This document shows positions 7,650 to 14,013 of a stretch of 25,562 nucleotides of DNA, piece after piece (position 1 is the stretch's first letter; every line of letters begins with the position of its first letter). The stretch comes from CBFCZU01 sp965602635 (GTDB lineage: Bacteria; Planctomycetota; Phycisphaerae; SM23-33). The notes below the pieces were generated by a model. The model made no database searches. It saw nothing but the letters and a program-made list of their open reading frames with translations, and was not told where the DNA came from. The stretch lies in the NCBI GenBank assembly GCA_965602635.1, contig CBFCZU010000031.1, positions 1 to 25,562 on the forward strand. Reading direction: 5' to 3'. The translations under genes and the position numbers were made by a program.

Positions 7650-7672
7650 GGCGTGGGCGACTTGCCCGCCTC
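7648..7672. terminator. Possible hairpin between convergent genes
   Basis: GAGGCGTGGGC and GCCCGCCTC can pair with one bulged base around a 5-base loop. The hairpin spans the gap between the AsmA-like stop and the stop of the convergent glycosidase-like gene. There is no T-run on either strand, so a function as a bidirectional terminator is uncertain. Confidence 0.3.
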
Positions 7673-8867
7673 AGCGGCTGGGGACGGTCGTCGGGCAGGG
7701 GTGGACGAGGATGGCGCCGCTGCCCGGGGCGACCGTGGCCGAGCGGACCATCCCGCCGGCGATAGCGTCGCGCATGGGGCGCGGCAGGGCGACCCTGGCC
7801 GGAGCCTTGGCCGAGGCCGGCAGCCAAAGCACCGTCCCGCCGGTGAACTCCCGCCTGGCGAGCTTGCCCGCGGCGGGCCTGGACGGGGGCGCGACCGCCC
7901 GGCCGAGGGGGGCGTCCCACTCGGCGAACCACCCGTGCCGATGCCCGACCGTCGAGTCGGAGTACAGGAAGCTCATGTCGGTATAGACCAGCGTCCGCAG
8001 CAGCTCGCGCCGCATCCGCCCCGCGTCGCCCCGCGGGCCGAAGCGCTCGTTGACGCTGATCCGCGGGCGGACCAGCAGCCGGTCAATCGCCGCGACCCGG
8101 CCGTAGAATGCCTCGGTGTCGCCGTCCTTGGCGTGGGCGACGGCGTCCTCGTACATGATGCCGTTGACGTGCGGGGCGATCCACGCCAGGTCGTCGCTCG
8201 ACCAGCCGGCGTTGACCATGATCGGCATCCGCCACCCCCGCGCCATGCGGACGCGCCGCAGCAGCTTCAGCCAGCCGACCTTGCTGGGGCGGTCGAAGCG
8301 GAGGTTGTCGAGGAATATCCCGGCTGCCCCGCCGGTGGCCTTGTGCACGGCGGCGATGCGCCCGGCCACGTGGGCGATGTAGTCGTCCCTGGTGATGTCC
8401 ATCCGGTGGGTGCCGGGCCAGAACTGCTGCTTCTCGCCACGCTTGTTTCGGAGCCACCAGCGGTGGTCCGGCGGATAGCCCGCAACCTTCTCCTCGAAGA
8501 AGTACACCTCGCAGAGGACCACGGCCGAGGGGTTGAGCCGCTTGAGCCGCCGCAGGTTCTCCCGCGCCTTGGCGACGGTCGCCGGGTCGATCGTCTCGGC
8601 CAGGGCGGGGAACTTGTTGGGCGTCCACTTCAGGGCGATCCGCCCGATTCCCAGGACGATGACGTCGTGGCGGGCGATCCTCGCCCATTGCCCGCGGCCC
8701 GCCTCAGCCGGCGACCATAGCATGGCGATGCGGGGGCACCCGCCCGCTGCCGGAGCGCTGGCCGGGCGCGATGCCGCCCGGGTGGCCGTCTCGGCGGGGA
8801 ATTCCCCCGCCAGCGCCGCCAGCAGGCACGCCGCCGCCAAAGCCGCTCTGCCCAGCCTGCCGATCAT
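7671..8867 (-). CDS. Secreted GHL15-like putative glycoside hydrolase
   Basis: This is a 398-residue exported protein. Its signal peptide is MIGRLGRAALAAACLLAALA, followed by a short Ala/Ser/Thr linker. The body resembles the hypothetical glycosyl hydrolase family 15 (GHL15) TIM-barrel group. Supporting stretches are HDVIVLGIGRIALKW near the start, then NPSAVVLCEVYFFEE, then GIFLDNLRFD with Asp187 as a candidate catalytic residue at a strand end, then MPIMVNAGWSS and VNGIMYEDAVAH. The ATG at 8867 is preferred over an upstream TTG because AAAGGCGG sits just upstream. No enzyme activity can be assigned from sequence. It is transcribed divergently from the response regulator. Confidence 0.55.
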   Translation of the reverse strand: MIGRLGRAALAAACLLAALAGEFPAETATRAASRPASAPAAGGCPRIAMLWSPAEAGRGQWARIARHDVIVLGIGRIALKWTPNKFPALAETIDPATVAKARENLRRLKRLNPSAVVLCEVYFFEEKVAGYPPDHRWWLRNKRGEKQQFWPGTHRMDITRDDYIAHVAGRIAAVHKATGGAAGIFLDNLRFDRPSKVGWLKLLRRVRMARGWRMPIMVNAGWSSDDLAWIAPHVNGIMYEDAVAHAKDGDTEAFYGRVAAIDRLLVRPRISVNERFGPRGDAGRMRRELLRTLVYTDMSFLYSDSTVGHRHGWFAEWDAPLGRAVAPPSRPAAGKLARREFTGGTVLWLPASAKAPARVALPRPMRDAIAGGMVRSATVAPGSGAILVHPCPTTVPSR

Positions 8868-9110
8868 GAAACCGCCTTTCAACCCGTACTATCGGCACGA
8901 TTGACGGGCGGCGGTCAGTTCCAGCCGCCGGGCGAGCCCGATTGCCCTGGCTTGGGGAGGAGATTCAAGCTGCTTTTTCGCTGGACTTCCGCCGCCCAAG
9001 CGGTGATATTGTGCTGAATGCATAAATAGCTTGGCGCTGTCGGTGATCCGTGGCGCGGGAGCGGAGCGCCGAACGGTTCTTGCCCGACAGCCTAACTCGG
9101 GGGAGGCCCC
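8868..9110. other. Divergent intergenic region, no confident promoter seen
   Basis: These 243 bp separate two divergent genes. An AT-richer patch at about 9003-9030 is the only local composition change and is the likeliest promoter zone. No -35/-10 pair on either strand is good enough to call. No small gene is credible. Confidence 0.5.
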
Positions 9111-9770
9111 GTGGAAGAAAAGAAGATAAGGCTGTTCCTCGCTGACGACCACACGCTGGTGCGGCAGGGCATCGCCGCCCTGTTCGCCAATACCCCGGAC
9201 ATCGAGGTCGTCGGAGAATGCGGCAACGGGCTGAACGTGCTCGACGGGGTCTTCGAGACCAAGCCCGACGTGGTGGTCCTGGACCTTGCCATGCCCGGTC
9301 TCAACGGCGTGGACGTCTGCCGCCAGCTCACCCGCAAGGCCAAGGACGTGGCGGTGCTGATCCTCACCATGTACGCCGACGAGGAGTTCATCGTCCGGTC
9401 GCTGGAGAACGGGGCCAACGGATACCTGCTTAAGGAAGCGGCCCCCGATCAGCTCGTCGAGGCGGTCCGGACGGTGGCCCGCGGCGACCTGTTCCTCGGG
9501 CCCGGCGTGCCGCGGAGCATCCTGAGCCGCCTGACCAGCCGCACCGACGACGACCCCTACGACCGGCTCACCTCCCGCGAGCGGCAGGTCTTCCAGCTCA
9601 TCGCCGAGGGGAAGACCAACCGCAAGATCGCCGAGATCCTCGGCCTGTCGGTCAAGACCGTGGACACGCACCGAGCCCACCTGATGCGGAAGCTCGACAT
9701 CCACGATCAGACCTCCCTGGTCAAGATAGCCATCCAGAAGGGCATCATCCAGGTCAACCGCATCGGGTGA
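9111..9770 (+). CDS. NarL/FixJ-family response regulator
   Basis: This 219-residue two-domain transcription regulator has a receiver domain (about residues 5-120) with acidic pair Asp12-Asp13, phospho-acceptor Asp58 in VVVLDLAMPG, Thr in the LILTMYADEE switch and Lys in GYLLKEA. A LuxR-type helix-turn-helix lies at about 150-212 (LTSRERQVFQLIAEGKTNRK, then IAEILGLSVKTVDTHRAHLM). Phosphorylation by a sensor kinase would control DNA binding. The start is the GTG at 9111, with GGGGGAGG a few bases upstream. No histidine kinase lies nearby, so it is an orphan within this window. Target genes are unknown; the divergent glycosidase-like gene and the downstream hydrolase are only candidates by proximity. 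Confidence 0.93.
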   Translation: MEEKKIRLFLADDHTLVRQGIAALFANTPDIEVVGECGNGLNVLDGVFETKPDVVVLDLAMPGLNGVDVCRQLTRKAKDVAVLILTMYADEEFIVRSLENGANGYLLKEAAPDQLVEAVRTVARGDLFLGPGVPRSILSRLTSRTDDDPYDRLTSRERQVFQLIAEGKTNRKIAEILGLSVKTVDTHRAHLMRKLDIHDQTSLVKIAIQKGIIQVNRIG

Positions 9771-9807
9771 GCCGCCCGGGGGGCTGGATTCGGCCGACAC
9801 TTCCGCC

Positions 9808-9837
9808 TTGACAGGGTGTTTATCTCAAGTGGATCAT
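9808..9837 (+). promoter_or_regulatory. Possible promoter of the alpha/beta hydrolase gene
   Basis: A perfect TTGACA at 9808-9813 is followed after 18 bases by GATCAT (9832-9837), a four-of-six match to the -10 consensus. It would give a leader of about 80 bases before the ATG at 9926. A GC palindrome CCCCGGCCGGGG lies within that leader. Confidence 0.4.
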
Positions 9838-9925
9838 CACCATGCGGCTGATTGCGCACCCCCCCGGCCGCGCGGGCCAGGTCTCGCACCCCGGCCGGGG
9901 TTGAGGCTGCGCCTGGGAGATAATC

Positions 9926-11449
9926 ATGTACCGAACAGCGATTGCGGCCCTGACCCTGATGTGCCTGTCGGCCCACGCGGCGACCCCCGTGCCGCTGGAG
10001 AGGTCCGCCGGCGCCAGCGACGCCAAGGACGCCCGCCAGAGGGTCATCGGCTGGCAGATCGGACCGGCGACCAACCCCCTCCAGATGATCCAGCTCGGGT
10101 CCGGCGAGGACTCCTCGGCCTCGCCGCTGAAGATGGACCGCGACTACAACCCGCGGAGCATCACCACACTGGCGCAGTGGAAGCAGCTCCGCCCCGACAT
10201 CAGCAAGCGCGTGCTGGGATACTTCGGGGCCATGCCCTCGAACAAGCTGCCCCTGGACGCCAAGGTCGAGTCTGAGAAGGACAACGGCGACTACGTTCTC
10301 CGCACGGTGACCGTGGCGTTCGACAAGAAGATCCGCGGCAAGATCGCCGTGGTGATCCCCAAGGGCCTGCCCGCCGCCGCGCCGGCGGTGATCATCTACG
10401 ATGGCTGGGGCGGGGGCATTCAGCGGCTCACCGAGGGCGTGTACTCCCGCGCCTTCGCCGTGCACCTGGCAAGGGACGGCTTCGTGGTGGCCGCCCTGGA
10501 CCACTGGTACGAGAAGTTCGGACAGAGCACCGAGCTGGCGACGCTGGGAGCGGCGGTGCACATGGCCACCCGCGCCAGGCAGTACCTCGCCGCCCAGAAG
10601 AAGCTGGTGGCGGCAGACCAGATCGGCGTCTTCGGCCACACCTACGGCGGGGAGCTGGCCCTGTTCGTCGCCGCGATGGACGAGCAGATCGCCGCCTGTG
10701 CCGTCTCATGCTCGAAGAACGCCGTGCTGCCAAGGGAGTATCACTACCCGCCCTGGACCGGACGCAGCGGCGGGCTGGGCTGCGTCGCCCGCTTCCGACC
10801 CGACATGTTCCCCAGTCAGAGGCCCTGGGGCTCCCAGGGCAACTACCCCTTCCTCACACAGGAGTTCATGGCCCTGATAGCGCCGCGCCCGTACCTGGGC
10901 ATCCTCAACGACCAGAAGCTCAGCGAGTGCATCCGCCCGGCCTGGAAGCTATACGGGGCCGAGCGACACGTGGAGATGATCTCACACCGCTGGGGCGAGA
11001 ACCTGCCCGTCAACGTCCGCGACTACCTGACGGACTTCTACCTGCGGTCGATGCGCGGGCTTAACCCGGGCAAGTGCCCCAAGCCCACGGCCGATGCGAT
11101 CGTCTCGGCGCTGGGGGGCACCGACCAGGCCAAGCAGCTCGAGGCGGCCCGCCTGGCGGCGTGGTGGCGGCTGAAGCCGGCGACGGGCGAGCTGGTCAAG
11201 CTCGTCAAGAGCAAGGACGCGGCCCTGCGCCGCTCGGCCGCCAAGGCGCTGCTGCGGGCGGGGGCGATGAAGCAGCTCACGGCGCTTATCACCGACGCCG
11301 ACCCCGTCGTCCGGATCACCGTCGTCGAGGCCATGCAACTGCACGGAGACGAGGCCGCCTTCGAGGCCCTGGCCGAGCACCAGGAAGACAAGCACCGCTG
11401 GGCGCGCGAGGCGAAGTTCCAGACGATGCAGATTCACCCGGACGAGTAG
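9926..11449 (+). CDS. Secreted alpha/beta-hydrolase with C-terminal HEAT-like repeats
   Basis: This 507-residue protein has a clear signal peptide (MYRTAIAALTLMCLSAHA, cleavage before ATP). The alpha/beta-hydrolase core (about residues 95-375) resembles dienelactone hydrolase/acetyl-xylan esterase-like proteins: PAVIIYDGWGGG, then FVVAALDHWYEKFG, then VFGHTYGGELALFVAAMD. The nucleophile elbow reads GHTYGG, so Thr239 stands where Ser is expected in G-x-S-x-G. Candidate acid and base are Asp329 (GILNDQK) and His354 (SHRWGENLP). The last ~110 residues are alanine- and leucine-rich with HEAT-like helices (KDAALRRSAAKALLRAGAMK, then DADPVVRITVVEAMQLHGDE). GGGAG lies 7 bases before the ATG. The substrate is unknown, and the Thr substitution leaves catalytic competence open. 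Confidence 0.7.
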   Translation: MYRTAIAALTLMCLSAHAATPVPLERSAGASDAKDARQRVIGWQIGPATNPLQMIQLGSGEDSSASPLKMDRDYNPRSITTLAQWKQLRPDISKRVLGYFGAMPSNKLPLDAKVESEKDNGDYVLRTVTVAFDKKIRGKIAVVIPKGLPAAAPAVIIYDGWGGGIQRLTEGVYSRAFAVHLARDGFVVAALDHWYEKFGQSTELATLGAAVHMATRARQYLAAQKKLVAADQIGVFGHTYGGELALFVAAMDEQIAACAVSCSKNAVLPREYHYPPWTGRSGGLGCVARFRPDMFPSQRPWGSQGNYPFLTQEFMALIAPRPYLGILNDQKLSECIRPAWKLYGAERHVEMISHRWGENLPVNVRDYLTDFYLRSMRGLNPGKCPKPTADAIVSALGGTDQAKQLEAARLAAWWRLKPATGELVKLVKSKDAALRRSAAKALLRAGAMKQLTALITDADPVVRITVVEAMQLHGDEAAFEALAEHQEDKHRWAREAKFQTMQIHPDE

Positions 11450-11459
11450 GCAGCTCGCG

Positions 11460-11480
11460 CCGGGCAGTGCCGCTGCCGGG
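11460..11480. terminator. Possible GC-rich hairpin between convergent stops
   Basis: CCGGGCAG and CTGCCGG can pair with one bulged base around a short loop in the 40-bp gap between two convergent genes. There is no T-run, so this is weak evidence for a terminator. Confidence 0.25.
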
Positions 11481-11489
11481 GCCTGGGGC

Positions 11490-12785
11490 TCAGGCTCTCC
11501 GCTTCAGCACGGCGGCCGCGGCGGCGGCGAGCAGCAGCAGGCAGGTAGGCTCGGGGATGAACTCCTGGGTGAGCAGCAGCGGGTCGCCGAGCATCGTCAT
11601 TCCGTAGTGCCAGTCTCTCTCGGTCGAGTCGAACCCCCCGGCCGCCCGCGCCAACCACCAGTTCAGCAAGGCGTCGCCGAAGATCTCGCCCTGCCCGAGC
11701 GGCTCGAAGTAATCGCCGAAGCTCAGCATGCTGCCGTTCTTAGTCGAGCCCACCGCCAGCAGGCCCATGTCGGTGCCGAAGACGTACTCCCCGGCCATGT
11801 AGCCGCTGTCGGTGTACCTGGCGTTGAGGCAGGCGAAGAGGTTGTAGAAGAGCGCCTGGGGGTCGAGCCCCTCCAGCTCGTGGTTGAAGACGGACCCGCC
11901 TGTCCATTCCTCGCCGATCTTGAAGGCGTGCTTCGTGACGTTCGAGTGGGCGGCGAGCAGGACGTGCTCGTATTCGGTCTGCAGGCGGCTCGTGTAGTCG
12001 GCGGCGGTGGTGGTCGCCCCGGCCGAGACCGTCGTCACCGTGCCCGCGACGGCCGATGACAGGTCCGTGCTCCACCTGCTCGACCAGGCGGCCCAGTCGT
12101 CGTCCACGTAGGCCAGGCCGTTGTCGGCCACGCCGAGCTGCCGGCCGCGGTAGGCATCGTTGCGGGCGAAGTAGTCGTTGAGCATCCCGGCCTCGGTCCG
12201 GCCGGGGTGAAGGGCGGTCAGCTCGTGGGTCAGCAGCCGCCCCAGCCAGATCTCGGGGGCTTCGTTCCCAACGTGATGGTCATACACGCCGTTGGCATCG
12301 ACGTCCACCCAGAGGCCGTCGAGGTCCTGATAGTACAGGTCGCAGGGGAAGGATTCGTATTCCCACGAGCCGTGGGCGTCGATCTCGTAGCTCGCCACCG
12401 GCAGGTCGCCGATGAAGACGGCCCCTGCGAGCCCATCGTTGGCGTACCGGCCGGCGAGGTGTGCCCGCAGGGCAGCGGCGTCGGCGAAGCTGCTTGTCGT
12501 CAGGATCGGGTTATACCCCTGGCGGCGGATGTTCCGGAGGTACTTGTTGAGGCCGGCGTTTATCTGCCCGCCGTCATGCAGGGCGGTGTTGACCACCACT
12601 TCGACGTTGCCGGTCCCCAGCGACCTGCCCGACGGCCTGGGGGGCGGGGCCGCATCGGCGGAGCTGTAGTACGCCGCCACCGCCCGCCCCGACAGGGGCG
12701 CGCCCAACTCCGCCGCCAGGCTCGGACCCGCAAGCAGGCTGCACGCCACAGCCGCCACGGCCAGCACGAGGCCATGAAATCTCAT
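11490..12785 (-). CDS. PEP-CTERM secreted, gingipain (C25)-like cysteine protease
   Basis: This 431-residue exported protein has signal peptide MRFHGLVLAVAAVACSLLAG and a C-terminal PEP-CTERM sorting signal: PEP at residues 411-413, a hydrophobic helix (LLLLAAAAAAV), then KRR. Such tails are cut by an exosortase, usually to place the protein in or on the envelope. The middle resembles peptidase C25/caspase-fold proteins: GAVFIGDLPVASYE, an Asp-rich DVDANGVYDHH, EIWLGRL, then His280 in LLAAHSN and Cys319 in NLFACLNARY as the candidate catalytic dyad, followed by GTDMGLLAVGSTKNG. The ATG at 12785 has GAAGGG about 9 bases upstream. A good promoter about 360 bp upstream implies a long leader. The exosortase is not in this window. 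The protease call is by motif resemblance only. Confidence 0.7.
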   Translation of the reverse strand: MRFHGLVLAVAAVACSLLAGPSLAAELGAPLSGRAVAAYYSSADAAPPPRPSGRSLGTGNVEVVVNTALHDGGQINAGLNKYLRNIRRQGYNPILTTSSFADAAALRAHLAGRYANDGLAGAVFIGDLPVASYEIDAHGSWEYESFPCDLYYQDLDGLWVDVDANGVYDHHVGNEAPEIWLGRLLTHELTALHPGRTEAGMLNDYFARNDAYRGRQLGVADNGLAYVDDDWAAWSSRWSTDLSSAVAGTVTTVSAGATTTAADYTSRLQTEYEHVLLAAHSNVTKHAFKIGEEWTGGSVFNHELEGLDPQALFYNLFACLNARYTDSGYMAGEYVFGTDMGLLAVGSTKNGSMLSFGDYFEPLGQGEIFGDALLNWWLARAAGGFDSTERDWHYGMTMLGDPLLLTQEFIPEPTCLLLLAAAAAAVLKRRA

Positions 12786-12888
12786 TGTCGTTACCCTTCG
12801 CCGAGCCTATCTCGTCGTCGCCGCTCGCCAACCGGCAGAGCCGCCGGCCTCGAGCGTCCGGCCCCGCGCACGCGCGCGACGCCACTAG

Positions 12889-13080
12889 TCATCGAGACTG
12901 GCAAAGGGTTGAGCCGACCATCTGCGCAGCCAAGCCTCTCTCCTCGAGCGCTTGAGCCGCCTGCGCCGAAGCACCGGCAGGTGCTGACCTCCTGAGCGAT
13001 ATGGACAGGCACACAGTCGCCAAGCCTGCTTCAGCGGGGTCGATATCCTCCATGAGCCGCAAGCAAGCAGGCCCGGGCAA
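12889..13080 (-). CDS. Possible small leader ORF (63 residues), unrecognised
   Basis: An open frame from TTG at 13080 has a strong purine-rich ribosome-binding sequence (GGAGGAGGAAGG, 13097-13086) only 5 bases upstream, and it ends 103 bases before the PEP-CTERM protease gene. The product (MPGPACLRLMEDIDPAEAGL at the start) has four cysteines and an Ala/Gln/Leu-rich helix-like second half. An internal ATG at 13053 is an alternative. It matches nothing I know. It could be a genuine small protein, a regulatory leader peptide, or chance in GC-rich DNA. Confidence 0.25.
   Translation of the reverse strand: MPGPACLRLMEDIDPAEAGLATVCLSISLRRSAPAGASAQAAQALEERGLAAQMVGSTLCQSR
12970..12985. repeat. Small hairpin AGCACC/GGTGCT in the protease leader
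   Basis: Perfect 6-bp arms with a 4-base loop lie within the long predicted leader of the PEP-CTERM protease gene. No T-run follows. Confidence 0.4.
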
Positions 13081-13097
13081 CAGGGCCTTCCTCCTCC

Positions 13098-13122
13098 GGG
13101 AACGGTCTGCTCGGCCGTTCCC
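13098..13122 (-). promoter_or_regulatory. 8-bp hairpin at the 5' end of the protease leader
   Basis: GGGAACGG and CCGTTCCC pair perfectly around a 9-base loop. The hairpin begins about 15 bases after the predicted transcription start and ends next to the purine-rich ribosome-binding sequence at 13086-13097, so it could affect mRNA stability or initiation of the small ORF. Confidence 0.45.
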
Positions 13123-13143
13123 CTGAAGCGGATCGTACCCCCT

Positions 13144-13171
13144 ATTCTACCCGGTATTGCCCTGGTGTCAA
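13144..13171 (-). promoter_or_regulatory. Predicted promoter of the PEP-CTERM protease transcript
   Basis: On the minus strand a perfect TTGACA (13171-13166), a 16-base spacer and TAGAAT (13149-13144). Transcription would begin near 13137, giving a leader of about 350 nt to the ATG at 12785. It lies downstream of the esterase stop, so the protease need not rely on read-through. Confidence 0.65.
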
Positions 13172-13232
13172 TCCGTGCAGTGCCGGCCAAAACCGCCCAC
13201 AATACAGCCCCCGCCCGGAATGGCTGAGCCTG

Positions 13233-14003
13233 TCACGACCGCTTCGGCCGCCGCGACCCGGTCTTCAGGTTCTCGACGGCGAACTCGAGCGTCCGGCGGA
13301 TGTGCGTGTCCCAGTAAACCCAGTCGTGCCCGCCGTCGTGCTCGACGTACTCGTGGGGGATTTCGAGCTTCTCCAGGTGGGCGTGGAAGCTCCGGCTGGC
13401 CTCGAGCAGAGAGTCGTCCCGCCCGCAGTCGAAGCGGATGGCCAGCTCCCGGGCCTTCTCCGGGCTGCGCCTGGCCAGGGCGAAGCAGTCGTACTCGCCC
13501 GGCGGCAGGGCACGCATAAGGTCGTCGTCGTAGGTCTCTTCGGGCGGCTGGTCGGCGTGGCCGAAGAACAGCGCCGACGAGTGCGCGCTGACTACCGAGA
13601 ACATGTCCGGATGCCTCAGGGCGAGCATCATCGCACCGTACCCGCCCATGCTGTAGCCGGCCAGGCCCCGCGCCTGACGCTTCGCGACCGTCGGGAACGT
13701 CGCGTCCACGAAGCCCACCACGTCCTTGACCACGTGGTCCTCGTAGGCATACCCGCCCGAGCGCGGGTCGTTGGTGTAGAAGCTGCGGGCGCCGTTGACC
13801 ATCACGGCCATCAGGTTCAGCTCCTGGAGGTACCGCACCATTGACATCCCGCGGTGCCAGCTCGTGTGGTCGTCGCCCATTCCGTGCAGCAGGTACATCA
13901 CCGCGAACGGCCCGGGGGCCTGCGGGACGATCACCTCGATGTTGTTGAGCCGGCCCAGGGCCTGCCCGTGAAAATCCACGCTGCACACTGCCATGTCCGC
14001 CAT
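13233..14003 (-). CDS. FrmB/esterase-D-type serine esterase
   Basis: This 256-residue alpha/beta-hydrolase belongs to the putative esterase group that includes S-formylglutathione hydrolase-like and tributyrin esterases (COG0627 type). Visible motifs are the oxyanion-side YLLHGMGDDHTSWHR, the nucleophile elbow GYSMGG with Ser118, an Asp in FDCGRDDSLL, and His226 in HDGGHDW. No signal peptide is apparent, so it is probably cytoplasmic. GAGGAG lies 7 bases before the ATG at 14003, which decides against the second Met three codons on. It begins 10 bp after the stop of the CsgG-like gene on the same strand, so the two are probably one operon. The substrate is undetermined. Confidence 0.85.
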   Translation of the reverse strand: MADMAVCSVDFHGQALGRLNNIEVIVPQAPGPFAVMYLLHGMGDDHTSWHRGMSMVRYLQELNLMAVMVNGARSFYTNDPRSGGYAYEDHVVKDVVGFVDATFPTVAKRQARGLAGYSMGGYGAMMLALRHPDMFSVVSAHSSALFFGHADQPPEETYDDDLMRALPPGEYDCFALARRSPEKARELAIRFDCGRDDSLLEASRSFHAHLEKLEIPHEYVEHDGGHDWVYWDTHIRRTLEFAVENLKTGSRRPKRS

Positions 14004-14013
14004 CGACTTCTCC

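Noticed and set aside
9707..10639. Long minus-strand frame opposite the alpha/beta-hydrolase
   Set aside because: Its translation is a Gly/Ala/Arg/His-rich shadow, while the plus strand encodes a signal peptide and a recognisable hydrolase.
12786..13140. Cobalamin or cyclic-di-GMP riboswitch in the protease leader
   Set aside because: Short words such as CAGGAGGTCAGCACCTGCC look suggestive, but the required core elements are not in the right order or spacing.
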